Origin: Oscillospiraceae bacterium
GTDB taxonomy: Bacteria > Bacillota > Clostridia > Oscillospirales > CAG-272
DNA: 43,864 nt
Assembly: GCA_015064785.1 (NCBI GenBank)
Contig: SVRM01000024.1
Coordinates: forward strand, 1 to 43,864
Direction: 5' to 3'
Below the pieces are notes generated by a model. The model was not told the origin of the DNA. It saw only the letters and a program-made list of their open reading frames with translations, and searched no databases. The translations under genes and the position numbers were made by a program. This document shows, piece by piece, positions 15,805 to 23,488 of the stretch. Numbering within the stretch: the stretch's first letter is position 1; every line of letters begins with the position of its first letter.

Positions 15805-16048
15805 ATTGATATAAATAGGCAATTGCAAAATTGCCTACCTTCATCGCCCAAAGGGCGATATATAAACAAATTGCGTCGCTTGGGCGGGTTTCCCGCCCAA
15901 AAAGACACTTTCAAAGCGACCAAAGGGACGCCATCCGAAGAAATGCATTGCATTTCTTCAGAAGTTGCGCTGCAACTTCGTTGGCTATGCGTCAGCCCGA
16001 TGAAACCGATTGCAAAATGCAATTTTTCAATCGATTAATTGATATAAA
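15805..16048 (-). mobile_element. Hairpin-chain MITE-like element, copy 2, with 11-bp target repeats
   Basis: This 222-bp element (15816-16037) is inverted relative to copy 1 and flanked by ATTGATATAAA at 15805-15815 and 16038-16048. It aligns with the reverse complement of copy 1 end to end, with scattered substitutions. It also holds about 49 extra nt (around 15936-15983) carrying two perfect hairpins: GAAGAAATGC/GCATTTCTTC (15937-15959) and GAAGTTGC/GCAACTTC (15961-15979). Other hairpins are kept: TAGGCAATT/AATTGCCTA, ATCGCCC/GGGCGAT and TTGGGCGGG/CCCGCCCAA. The stem that is G-T in copy 1 (TATCGCCC/GGGTGATA) is G-C here, and loops differ. The right repeat ends 20 nt before the start codon at 16068. 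Confidence 0.8.
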
Positions 16049-16067
16049 ATATCGGAGGAACAGGAAT

Positions 16068-17555
16068 ATGAAACAACATTGGAGAAGCTGTGCAATGCTG
16101 CTTGCATTGCTTTGCGCCGCATCCGCCGTCACATCATGCGGCGTAAACAGTGATTCAGCACCGACCGGAACGGATACAGAAGCTGCGTCCGCGGCGGAAT
16201 CCGGAACAGAGGCTCGCTGGCACGACGCGCTGCCGTCAGAGCTTGATCTCGGCGGGCAGACGTTTGTCATCCATTCCCGCGGTGACGAGGGACCCAACCT
16301 TGAAATTGATACAGAAAAAGAGGACGGCGAAGTATTGAATGACGCAATCTTCCAGAGAAATCGCGGTCTGGAAGAACGGCTGAATATGAAGCTGGAGGTT
16401 TATCCCGGCAGCTCATGGGAGAATTACGGCCAGGATATCACGCAAATCCGCGCGTCCATTGCTGCCGGCGACAATGCATGGCAGATGATTTCCGTCTGGG
16501 GACTTTACAGCTCTCAACTGGTACTTGACAACTGCTTTTACGATCTGACGGACATGCCGTATCTGGATCCGGGCGCACCGTGGTGGAACCAGTCTGCGGT
16601 GCAGGCACTGACATTGGCGGACAAGCGGTTCCTGATGGTCGGCGATACGTCGGTGCTGTCAACGCTGGGCGGCTCGTTTGTCCTGTTTGTCAACGATACG
16701 ATGTGTCAGCGATATGACATTGACGACATTCATCAGCTTGTCCGTGAAGGAAAATGGACGCTTCCCAAAATGACAGAATATTCCAAGATGGCAATGTCTG
16801 ATCTGGATGGCTCCGGCTCGATGGATGAAAATGACCAGTTCGGACTTCTGTTTGCACCCTATAATACGGCAGACTCTCTCTATACCGCTGCTGATATTCA
16901 TCAGATTACACTTTCTGATGGTATGCCTGTATATACACCGGCGGTGGAACGAATGACAAAGCTGATGGAAACGCTCTATCCGCTTTGCTTCGAGGGTACC
17001 ATGTATGGCTCCTATATGGATCTTTACGGAACCTCCATGAATTCAATATTCACATCCGGACAGGGGTTGATGATCGTCTCTACGCTCAGCGGTGCCCGCG
17101 GCGCTTACCGTGATATGGAGGACAATTACACCATCGTTCCGCTGCCAAAGCTGGATGAAGCGCAGGAAAATTATCTGACACCCGCGTATAACGGCGCGTG
17201 TCTGATGGGAATTCCGGCAGACAATCCCGATCCCGAAGCGGCAGCAGCGGTTATGGAAGCGATGGCGGCTGCATCACATTATGAAGTCACGCCGATATAT
17301 TTCAAAACATGTCTTCAGGAAAAGTATGCCAGAAGTGAGGAAACAGTTGAAATGCTGGAAATTATTCGTGATACCCAGTATGTAGACGCGGAATTCCTTT
17401 GGATAGACGCACTCGGAGGTGTCGGCTATACGATGCGTAATATGATTGCACAGAATACGAAGGATGTTGCATCGTGGGTTGCGAAAAATGAAAAATCGGT
17501 TGAAAACAGCATTGAAAATATGGTTTCTGCATTGGAGCAGCTCCAGAACGAATGA
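16068..17555 (+). CDS. Family-1 sugar ABC transporter substrate-binding lipoprotein
   Basis: This 495-residue lipoprotein is a solute receptor of the large extracellular family 1 seen in Clostridia. The signal peptide ends at a good lipobox, AVTSC (Cys24), followed by a Ser/Thr/Ala/Glu-rich linker. The mature protein has the family pattern LNDAIFQRNRGLEERLNMKLE near the N-terminus. A DLDGSGSMDENDQFG loop resembles the EF-hand-type calcium site common in this family. GGAGGA precedes ATG 16068. It lies downstream of the GH42-like gene with the mobile element between, and upstream of a second hydrolase-like gene, so it probably captures their oligosaccharide substrate. No permease genes are adjacent. 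Confidence 0.9.
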   Translation: MKQHWRSCAMLLALLCAASAVTSCGVNSDSAPTGTDTEAASAAESGTEARWHDALPSELDLGGQTFVIHSRGDEGPNLEIDTEKEDGEVLNDAIFQRNRGLEERLNMKLEVYPGSSWENYGQDITQIRASIAAGDNAWQMISVWGLYSSQLVLDNCFYDLTDMPYLDPGAPWWNQSAVQALTLADKRFLMVGDTSVLSTLGGSFVLFVNDTMCQRYDIDDIHQLVREGKWTLPKMTEYSKMAMSDLDGSGSMDENDQFGLLFAPYNTADSLYTAADIHQITLSDGMPVYTPAVERMTKLMETLYPLCFEGTMYGSYMDLYGTSMNSIFTSGQGLMIVSTLSGARGAYRDMEDNYTIVPLPKLDEAQENYLTPAYNGACLMGIPADNPDPEAAAAVMEAMAAASHYEVTPIYFKTCLQEKYARSEETVEMLEIIRDTQYVDAEFLWIDALGGVGYTMRNMIAQNTKDVASWVAKNEKSVENSIENMVSALEQLQNE

Positions 17556-17604
17556 GGCGGCATCTCATTGATTTTCATAGATCAGAGAAAGGAGATGGGA
17601 ATGC

Positions 17605-19251
17605 ATGAATTTTTTGATCCATGACACGCAGCCAGAAAAAGCAGGCAGTGCAATCAAATTACTTTTCAAGTATGCCAAAGTCCATGACAGTGACCGGACT
17701 GCTGTTATATCCTTTGCCGAAGAACCGGACTGCAGCGGCGATTCTTACCGGATTTCCGTCAATGGAGACAGCATCTGCATCTATGCCAATACCGTCGTCG
17801 GATTTCAGTGCGGTGCCGGTTATTTACTCCGGCACCAACATGAACGTATCGATAATCAGGATGTTTTGATGTCCTCCGATTTTCGCGCCGTATATTTTGC
17901 AACGCATTTTTTCAATTATTATCACGAAGCGCCGATCGAAGAAATCTGCGACTATCTGGAGAGCCTTGCCTTATGGGGACAGAATACGCTCTGCATCTGG
18001 TTTGATATGCATCATTTTTCGTCCCTTGCCGACCGGGAGGCACAGGACATGATCGAGCGGTGCCGCCGGCTGTTTGCAAAAGCAAAAGCACTCGGTATGA
18101 AAACCTCGCTGACGCATCTTGCCAATGAATATTATAAAGGTGCGCCCGGGGAACTGCTTGCGCAGAATTCCACGGAGAGCGGCAAATACTTCCGGAATCT
18201 CTGCGGTTATTTCGGAACAGAGCTCTGTCCGTCCAAAACGGAGGGGGAGGCGCGTCTTCTTTCCTCGTTTGATGCGCTTCTGACCTGCTTTGCGGAGGTG
18301 GGGGTTGATTACATCATGCTCTGGCCGTATGATCAGGGCGGGTGCACCTGTGATGCCTGCTATCCGTGGGGAGGCAAGGGATTTTTCCGCATCGCAAAGA
18401 AAAAAGCGGAAATTGCCAGACAGCACTTCCCGGAGATCAGAATCATTTATTCGTGCTGGATGTTTGATGCGTTCACAAACGGGGAATGGGACGCGGCGCT
18501 GGATGCCATTCAGGGTGACGGTGGCTGGATCGATGCCCTGATGGTCAACATTCACTCGCCGCTGCCGCAGAGACTGTCGGAAATCGCAAAGCCGATTGTA
18601 TCGTTCCCGGATATCAGCATGGTATATGCATGTCCCTGGGGTGGATTCGGCTGTAATCCCTATCCGCAGCTGCTGTCACAGCAATTTCAGAACAGCCGCT
18701 CCCTGGTACAGGGCGGTGCTCTTTATTCGGAGGGCATTTTTGAAGATATCAATAAGGCTGTTTCTCTGGAGCTGATGCGCGATGCGTCGCTTGATCCGGG
18801 GCAGATTGTACGGGAATACTGTGCCTATCATTTTTCACCGGACTGTGCCGATGCGATGACCGATATCATCATGCGTATGGAAACCACGCTTCCGCGAAGA
18901 ACACTTGTCGGCGGTACGGTCCACTGCGATTTCCCATCGGGAAAGCCCGTTGTGCCGCATACCTATGACCTTCTGAATCCGGATGCAGTACAGGGCATCG
19001 CACGTGACATGCAGGACATTGACCGTCAGCTGCCCGATGAAATCAGGAACAGCTGGCGATACCGTCAGATTTATCTTCGCGCGATCGGAGACCTGGCGCT
19101 GATCCGGAATCACGGTGTCCCGAATGCCGAAACCGATGGAATCTATGCGGAGCTGGCGGATATCTACCATGCCCGGAATGCATTTTATTTTGTTGCTCCC
19201 ATTACGCGAAGATCGATTATGGAAAATCGCGGCAACGGCAATGGTGTATAA
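17605..19251 (+). CDS. Putative glycoside hydrolase with N-terminal fold and TIM barrel
   Basis: This 548-residue protein has no signal peptide. An N-terminal ~90-residue alpha/beta domain (zincin-like fold as in GH20/GH67-type enzymes) precedes a barrel starting at SDFRAVYFATHFFNYYHEAP (91-110). The barrel includes a candidate catalytic strand at IMLWPYDQGGCTCDAC (about 237-252), where D243 and the CTCDAC pair stand out, and NTLCIWFDMHHF near 127-138. AAAGGAG lies before ATG 17605. It follows the binding-protein gene by 49 nt, so it is in the same operon. Exact family not recognised; an exo-glycosidase such as a hexosaminidase- or glucuronidase-like enzyme is possible. Confidence 0.6.
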   Translation: MNFLIHDTQPEKAGSAIKLLFKYAKVHDSDRTAVISFAEEPDCSGDSYRISVNGDSICIYANTVVGFQCGAGYLLRHQHERIDNQDVLMSSDFRAVYFATHFFNYYHEAPIEEICDYLESLALWGQNTLCIWFDMHHFSSLADREAQDMIERCRRLFAKAKALGMKTSLTHLANEYYKGAPGELLAQNSTESGKYFRNLCGYFGTELCPSKTEGEARLLSSFDALLTCFAEVGVDYIMLWPYDQGGCTCDACYPWGGKGFFRIAKKKAEIARQHFPEIRIIYSCWMFDAFTNGEWDAALDAIQGDGGWIDALMVNIHSPLPQRLSEIAKPIVSFPDISMVYACPWGGFGCNPYPQLLSQQFQNSRSLVQGGALYSEGIFEDINKAVSLELMRDASLDPGQIVREYCAYHFSPDCADAMTDIIMRMETTLPRRTLVGGTVHCDFPSGKPVVPHTYDLLNPDAVQGIARDMQDIDRQLPDEIRNSWRYRQIYLRAIGDLALIRNHGVPNAETDGIYAELADIYHARNAFYFVAPITRRSIMENRGNGNGV

Positions 19252-19332
19252 GATGCACTGGGCAGCAGGCATAGCAGAAAAACAAACCCGGATATCGGTT
19301 GGTATGGGTCTTCGCGTTCTTGATCATCAGAC

Positions 19333-19360
19333 AATGCGAATCAATCGTTCGATTCGCATT
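19333..19360. repeat. Inverted repeat in a 288-nt gap
   Basis: AATGCGAATC (19333-19342) pairs with GATTCGCATT (19351-19360) around an 8-nt loop. The gap 19252-19539 otherwise holds only the terminator at 19439 and no credible gene. No T-run follows, so this is not an obvious terminator. Confidence 0.5.
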
Positions 19361-19438
19361 CAGACCCGAAAGGTCACCGCCATCCCGTGAACCCGCAAGT
19401 GAACCTGCTGCCGAAAATTTCATACAGAAATATATGCA

Positions 19439-19497
19439 GAATCCCCGAATGGATATCAAACGGTATCCATCCGGGGATTCTTGCTCTTTATTATTTT
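19439..19497. terminator. Terminator between convergent operons
   Basis: GAATCCCCG-ATGGATA pairs with TATCCAT-CGGGGATTC (19439-19480, one internal mismatch), then TTGCTCTTTATTATTTT. It ends the + strand 13724 operon and probably also the - strand GH39 transcript. Confidence 0.8.
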
Positions 19498-19539
19498 GTA
19501 ATACGATATGATGTGCGGAGTTGCTGCTTCAAATACGGA

Positions 19540-21024
19540 TCAGCAGACTTCAATCATATAAACAGCATTCGCTGTCAGCTCCAGTGATATTGTGTCTGCG
19601 GCGACAAAGTTATCCGTCGCCGTCAGACGCCCTTCTTCGCGCAGAAGTCTGATTTCCTCGTCCGTCAAATTCGATGACAAGCCCAACCTTTCATACAGTC
19701 GATACGGATTGGTGGTATTTCTGTCAATCTGATAGAGCGTGACGGTCTTACCCTGTGCCTCTGCTGGCAGTGTTATCATTTCTCTGACAGTTGAAAGCGT
19801 TTCATCGAATTTTTCAGAGCTGTAGGTAACAAGGATCCGATACTGATTCTGCTCGTTTCGTGTGGGAATGACATAGACATTTTCAGTGTCACAGCAGTAC
19901 GGCAGAAGATTCTCATACAGACGGGACGCCAGCACATAGGCATTATAAATCGGCTTTGCGAAGAAATTCATGGTAAAGAAATTACGGAAGCCGGAGAAAT
20001 CAACGACCATTTCATGCTGACCGGACAGACAGATAAAGAGCTTGGATATCTTCCATCCTTTGCGCAGGAGCTCGTGAATCAGCTTTACATAGTATGCAGA
20101 AAAGGTTTCGTTTTCTCTGGCAATGAACATCGGACATTCTTCAATGTTGTAAAAGCCCTGTCCCGCCATACCCCATTCATCGACGATAAGCTCTTTGTCA
20201 GAGAAACCGCACTTGTCAATGACACCGAGGAATCCCTCCATTACGGAAAGCCAATCCTTCACAGAGAACCCGCAATCTGTGTTGCAAAGCTCATCGGCAC
20301 AGATTCCGGCATAATTATGGACGGAAATGAAATCCAGCCGTGTTCCGGACTGTCGGATGTAGGTCAGAAACTTTTCCATGAAGAACAGATTACTGGCAAG
20401 TGCCGGACCGCCAAAGCAGCATTTTTCGGATGCGCGGGAAATACCGGAGGCAAATGCGGTATAGAGCTTGCAGTATTCCTCGGCTCTGGTTTCGGCGGCA
20501 CTCCATGGCAGGTCAGATAAAAAGAAAAGCTTCAGATCCGGTTCATTGAAGCACTGCATATGCCATTTGGAAACGGTTTCCTCACCGTATCTGTCCAGAA
20601 GATGCTTCGTATAGGTATAACAGATTTCCTCCCACAACGCATAGTCGGTCGGTGCGGAGGTATTGATCATTTTGCCCTTATAACGGGTTTTATTTTTGCT
20701 GACAGAGCTGACAGCGTTCTTGTTGGTCGCAATACATTCCGGCATCATGGCATATGCCAGCAGAACATCATATCCTTTTTCCACAAGATAATCGAGCCGC
20801 AAATCGTTCAGCCGGAAATCATAAGCAAGATTGCCGTCCTCATCCAGATACACAATATCCTCAAACATTGTATAGATGCGAATCGCATGGATGGACTTGT
20901 CCCCGGCCATACGGTCAAGAATCTTTTTGCCCCATGGATCTTCTATGGCATCTGTGGGATGAAACAGGCAGTTGTTCCAGAAATTCTTCTGCTTTTTCAG
21001 AATTGTGTTTTCAATGGTAATCAT
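19540..21024 (-). CDS. GH39-family glycosidase (beta-xylosidase-like)
   Basis: This 494-residue clan GH-A enzyme is predicted to remove beta-linked xylose or a related sugar. The acid/base is E161 in CFNEPD (158-163) and the nucleophile is E283 in IVDEWG (280-285), about 120 residues apart as in clan A. A C-terminal beta-sandwich region with DRNTTNPYRLYERLG follows, typical of GH39. There is no signal peptide, so it is cytoplasmic. GGAGGG precedes ATG 21024. It is the last gene of the uxaC cluster, 22 nt after the chimeric remnant. This suggests xylo-oligosaccharides carrying glucuronate as the shared substrate; that is inferred. Confidence 0.8.
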   Translation of the reverse strand: MITIENTILKKQKNFWNNCLFHPTDAIEDPWGKKILDRMAGDKSIHAIRIYTMFEDIVYLDEDGNLAYDFRLNDLRLDYLVEKGYDVLLAYAMMPECIATNKNAVSSVSKNKTRYKGKMINTSAPTDYALWEEICYTYTKHLLDRYGEETVSKWHMQCFNEPDLKLFFLSDLPWSAAETRAEEYCKLYTAFASGISRASEKCCFGGPALASNLFFMEKFLTYIRQSGTRLDFISVHNYAGICADELCNTDCGFSVKDWLSVMEGFLGVIDKCGFSDKELIVDEWGMAGQGFYNIEECPMFIARENETFSAYYVKLIHELLRKGWKISKLFICLSGQHEMVVDFSGFRNFFTMNFFAKPIYNAYVLASRLYENLLPYCCDTENVYVIPTRNEQNQYRILVTYSSEKFDETLSTVREMITLPAEAQGKTVTLYQIDRNTTNPYRLYERLGLSSNLTDEEIRLLREEGRLTATDNFVAADTISLELTANAVYMIEVC

Positions 21025-21046
21025 CAGGATCCCTCCGTGTCAAATA

Positions 21047-21678
21047 TTATGATTCCGCTGCCTCCTGCGCAGCAAGATACACCTTTTCTGCCGCAGCTTC
21101 GATGACCTTTTGATTTTTTGCCATTTCGGAGGCAAATGTGTTGTCAGACGATTCCAGTTTGACAGCAAGCCCTCTCATATCATCCCACTTCGGATACGGA
21201 AGCACGCCGAAATCATCCTGCATTCCGCGCAGATAAATCGGGATATAGGAAATGGTTGCCTGCAGGAACAGTGCGCGGCCTTCAATGAAGATGGAACGCT
21301 GGAGATTGGAATCTTTATTGGTATCCAGAATGGTGATGCAGGTATTGCTTTCGTTCAAAAAAGAATGCAGTCTGCTCAGATATGTCATTGTCTGCTCGGT
21401 ATCCGCCGTGATTGTCGGTGCGCCGTCTTTGTCAAGAACACTGAAGTTTCCGCCAAAGGAAGGCAGCATTGCCAATAGACCTGCGTATTTTCCACCTTTT
21501 TCATCTGCTCCACATCCCGGATGCCGCCCCAGATGACAGCGCCGCCATTGGGATTCTTTGTTTTGTTTTTCAGCGTCCGCAGATATTTTGTGTCTGCCTT
21601 CGGACGACCGTCCGGCAGGCGGTCTCCCTTCCACTGCGGTGTCAGAGCGATGATTTCTTCTCTGTCGTTAAAATGCAT
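21047..21678 (-). pseudogene. Chimeric remnant: RraA-like N-terminus fused to binding-protein C-terminus
   Basis: ATG 21678 keeps an excellent AGGAGG site and begins like RraA-family proteins (MHFNDREEIIALTPQWKGDR, then LPDGRPK). After ~40 residues the sequence jumps to what resembles a later RraA block (GGAVIWGGIRDVEQMKK), so about 100 residues appear missing. Near 21465-21485 it switches, in another frame, to a family-1 binding-protein C-terminal part (LPSFGGNFSVLDKDG, RGMQDDFGVLPYPKWDD). This runs to the stop at 21047 and itself seems to lack a segment before KLESSDNTFASEMAKNQ. The RraA frame stops at 21385. It lies in the uxaC-uxuA cluster. Best read as two or more genes collapsed by deletions. 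Not expected to be functional. Confidence 0.7.
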
Positions 21679-21696
21679 CGCTGTATCCTCCTGTTC

Positions 21697-22644
21697 TTAT
21701 GCTTGTGCGGCTTCCAACAGCCCTTTCAGATATCCGATTGCAAACAGTCGCCCGAGTGCAGCGTATCCGGCGACTGCCGTGTCCTCACCGACCAGCGTCG
21801 GCACGTGATCTACACGGATCGGTACATCAATTCCGAGTTCAGTATATAAACGGATCAGATGCGCCATATCGAGCGCACCGTTGTCGTGGAAGGTTTCGCG
21901 GAACTGCGTCAGATCACCGATTGTATTGCGGAAATGAATAAAGAAAATCTTATCCGCCATATCCCGGATGACCCGGTCCACATCTTCTCCCATAATGTAA
22001 TAGTATGCCTGACACATGGTAATGCCCAGCATTGCGCTGGGGCAGATGTCATAGATCGCTTTCTTGATGTTTCTCGCGGAGATCATAATTCTGGAAACGT
22101 CGCCAAGCCTTGGAACCGGCGGATCATCGGGATGCAGTGCCAGTTTGATCTCATATTTTTCGGCCTGGGGAATAACTGCCCTCAAAAAATACGTGTAATT
22201 GTCCCAAAGCTCGGTTTCGCTGATTTTTTGTGGGACGGGTTTGAAATCCTGCATATCAAATCCGGTAACCTGTGCACCGCCGCGTTCCGGAATACTGCTT
22301 TTTGTCCGCAGCCAGCCGATGTGTGCCATCCAGTTAAAACAGATGGTATGGATGCCAAGCCCGCGCATAATCGGAAGCATTTTCAGTACCTTGTCAATGC
22401 TTTCATCCCGGATAGCATCTCCTGCCTTGATGTGATTGTGTACGGAATTCGGCATCGGCTCGACGATGATCGGGCGGATGCCATCATTCAAAAAAACGTC
22501 ATATACAGTTTGCCAGTGGGATTTGTCGGTTAGATCAAACGCCTCGGTTTCCGGCAGGCGGATGACGCCGTGGGTGACGCCGCACTGCTTTGCAAGATCC
22601 CAGGTACTGTCCTTGGGATAGCGGAAATAATCGGTCAGCAGCAT
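21697..22644 (-). CDS. uxuA: Mannonate dehydratase
   Basis: The enzyme dehydrates D-mannonate to 2-keto-3-deoxy-D-gluconate in glucuronate catabolism. It is a xylose-isomerase-like TIM barrel. Blocks seen are CFNWMAHIGWLRT (102-114), HPDDPP (171-176), the TMCQAYYY region, HFRN (237-240) and VDHVPTL (278-284); the His/Asp residues in these bind the divalent metal. At 315 residues it is shorter than E. coli UxuA (about 390), like many Gram-positive forms. ATG 22644 lies one base after the SDR stop with GGGTGG upstream; in-frame GTG codons just before it are alternatives. Confidence 0.9.
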   Translation of the reverse strand: MLLTDYFRYPKDSTWDLAKQCGVTHGVIRLPETEAFDLTDKSHWQTVYDVFLNDGIRPIIVEPMPNSVHNHIKAGDAIRDESIDKVLKMLPIMRGLGIHTICFNWMAHIGWLRTKSSIPERGGAQVTGFDMQDFKPVPQKISETELWDNYTYFLRAVIPQAEKYEIKLALHPDDPPVPRLGDVSRIMISARNIKKAIYDICPSAMLGITMCQAYYYIMGEDVDRVIRDMADKIFFIHFRNTIGDLTQFRETFHDNGALDMAHLIRLYTELGIDVPIRVDHVPTLVGEDTAVAGYAALGRLFAIGYLKGLLEAAQA

Positions 22645-22645
22645 C

Positions 22646-23488
22646 TCAAACACCACCCAACGTTAAAAATCCACCGTCCACCGGTACCGTGATGCCTGTG
22701 ACAAATGCGGAAGCATCGTCATCGAGCAGCCATCTGACACAGCCGAGCAGGTCCCCGGCTTTTCCGAACCTGCCCATGGGTGTATGCCCGATGACTGCCT
22801 CACCGCGCGCGGTCAGACCGTCCTCCACCGTGCCGAGATAGGCTTTGCTTCGTTCATTGACCATAAATCCGGGGGCGACTGCATTGATGCGGATACCGGC
22901 AGGCGCGAAATACGCGGCAAACGACTGCGTCAGACTGACAACGGCCGCCTTGCTCATCGCGTAGGCAAAGCAGCGGGTCAGCGGACAGTAGCTGTTCATG
23001 GAGGCGAAGTTGATAATACTGCCGCCGCCATTGTGAATCATATGCTCCGCAAATGCCATAATCGGGATGACCGTACCCATTGTGTTGATATCCAGTACAC
23101 TGCGAAAGGCGTCCATATCGATGTCAAAGAGTCCCCGGCTGCCCTCAGGAAGGTCGCCTGTCAGCTCATGTTCATCAAAGCGGGTGAGTGTCGGCATGGC
23201 TTTGGTATTGTTGCCGCCGGCACCGTTGATCAGATAGTCACAGTATCCGTATGTAGTTTCCACAGCTTTTGCCAGTTCGGCAACCGCCGTCTGATTGGTC
23301 ACGTCACAGGGATAAACCATGCAATCGCCGCCGTTTTCGCGAATTGCGGATGCAACTGCGTCCAGTTTTTCTTTTGTTCTTCCAACCAGAACTGCCTTGG
23401 CGCCGTTTTGTGCAAGGTCCCGTGCGATTTCCGAACAGAGGGTACCGCCGGCACCTGTAATAACAGCGATTTTATTTTGAAACGTCAT
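22646..23488 (-). CDS. SDR-family fructuronate reductase (mannonate oxidoreductase type)
   Basis: This 280-residue short-chain dehydrogenase has the cofactor loop TGAGGTLCSEIA (11-22), NGAGG (88-92) and catalytic Ser163, Tyr176 and Lys180 (YAMSK). The insert between 95 and 120 (NNTKAMPTLTRFDEHELTGD) resembles D-mannonate oxidoreductases of Gram-positive bacteria. Sitting between uxaC and uxuA, it most likely reduces D-fructuronate to D-mannonate in place of classical UxuB. ATG 23488 overlaps the uxaC stop (ATGA), and its own stop is one base from uxuA, so the three are tightly coupled. Confidence 0.88.
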   Translation of the reverse strand: MTFQNKIAVITGAGGTLCSEIARDLAQNGAKAVLVGRTKEKLDAVASAIRENGGDCMVYPCDVTNQTAVAELAKAVETTYGYCDYLINGAGGNNTKAMPTLTRFDEHELTGDLPEGSRGLFDIDMDAFRSVLDINTMGTVIPIMAFAEHMIHNGGGSIINFASMNSYCPLTRCFAYAMSKAAVVSLTQSFAAYFAPAGIRINAVAPGFMVNERSKAYLGTVEDGLTARGEAVIGHTPMGRFGKAGDLLGCVRWLLDDDASAFVTGITVPVDGGFLTLGGV

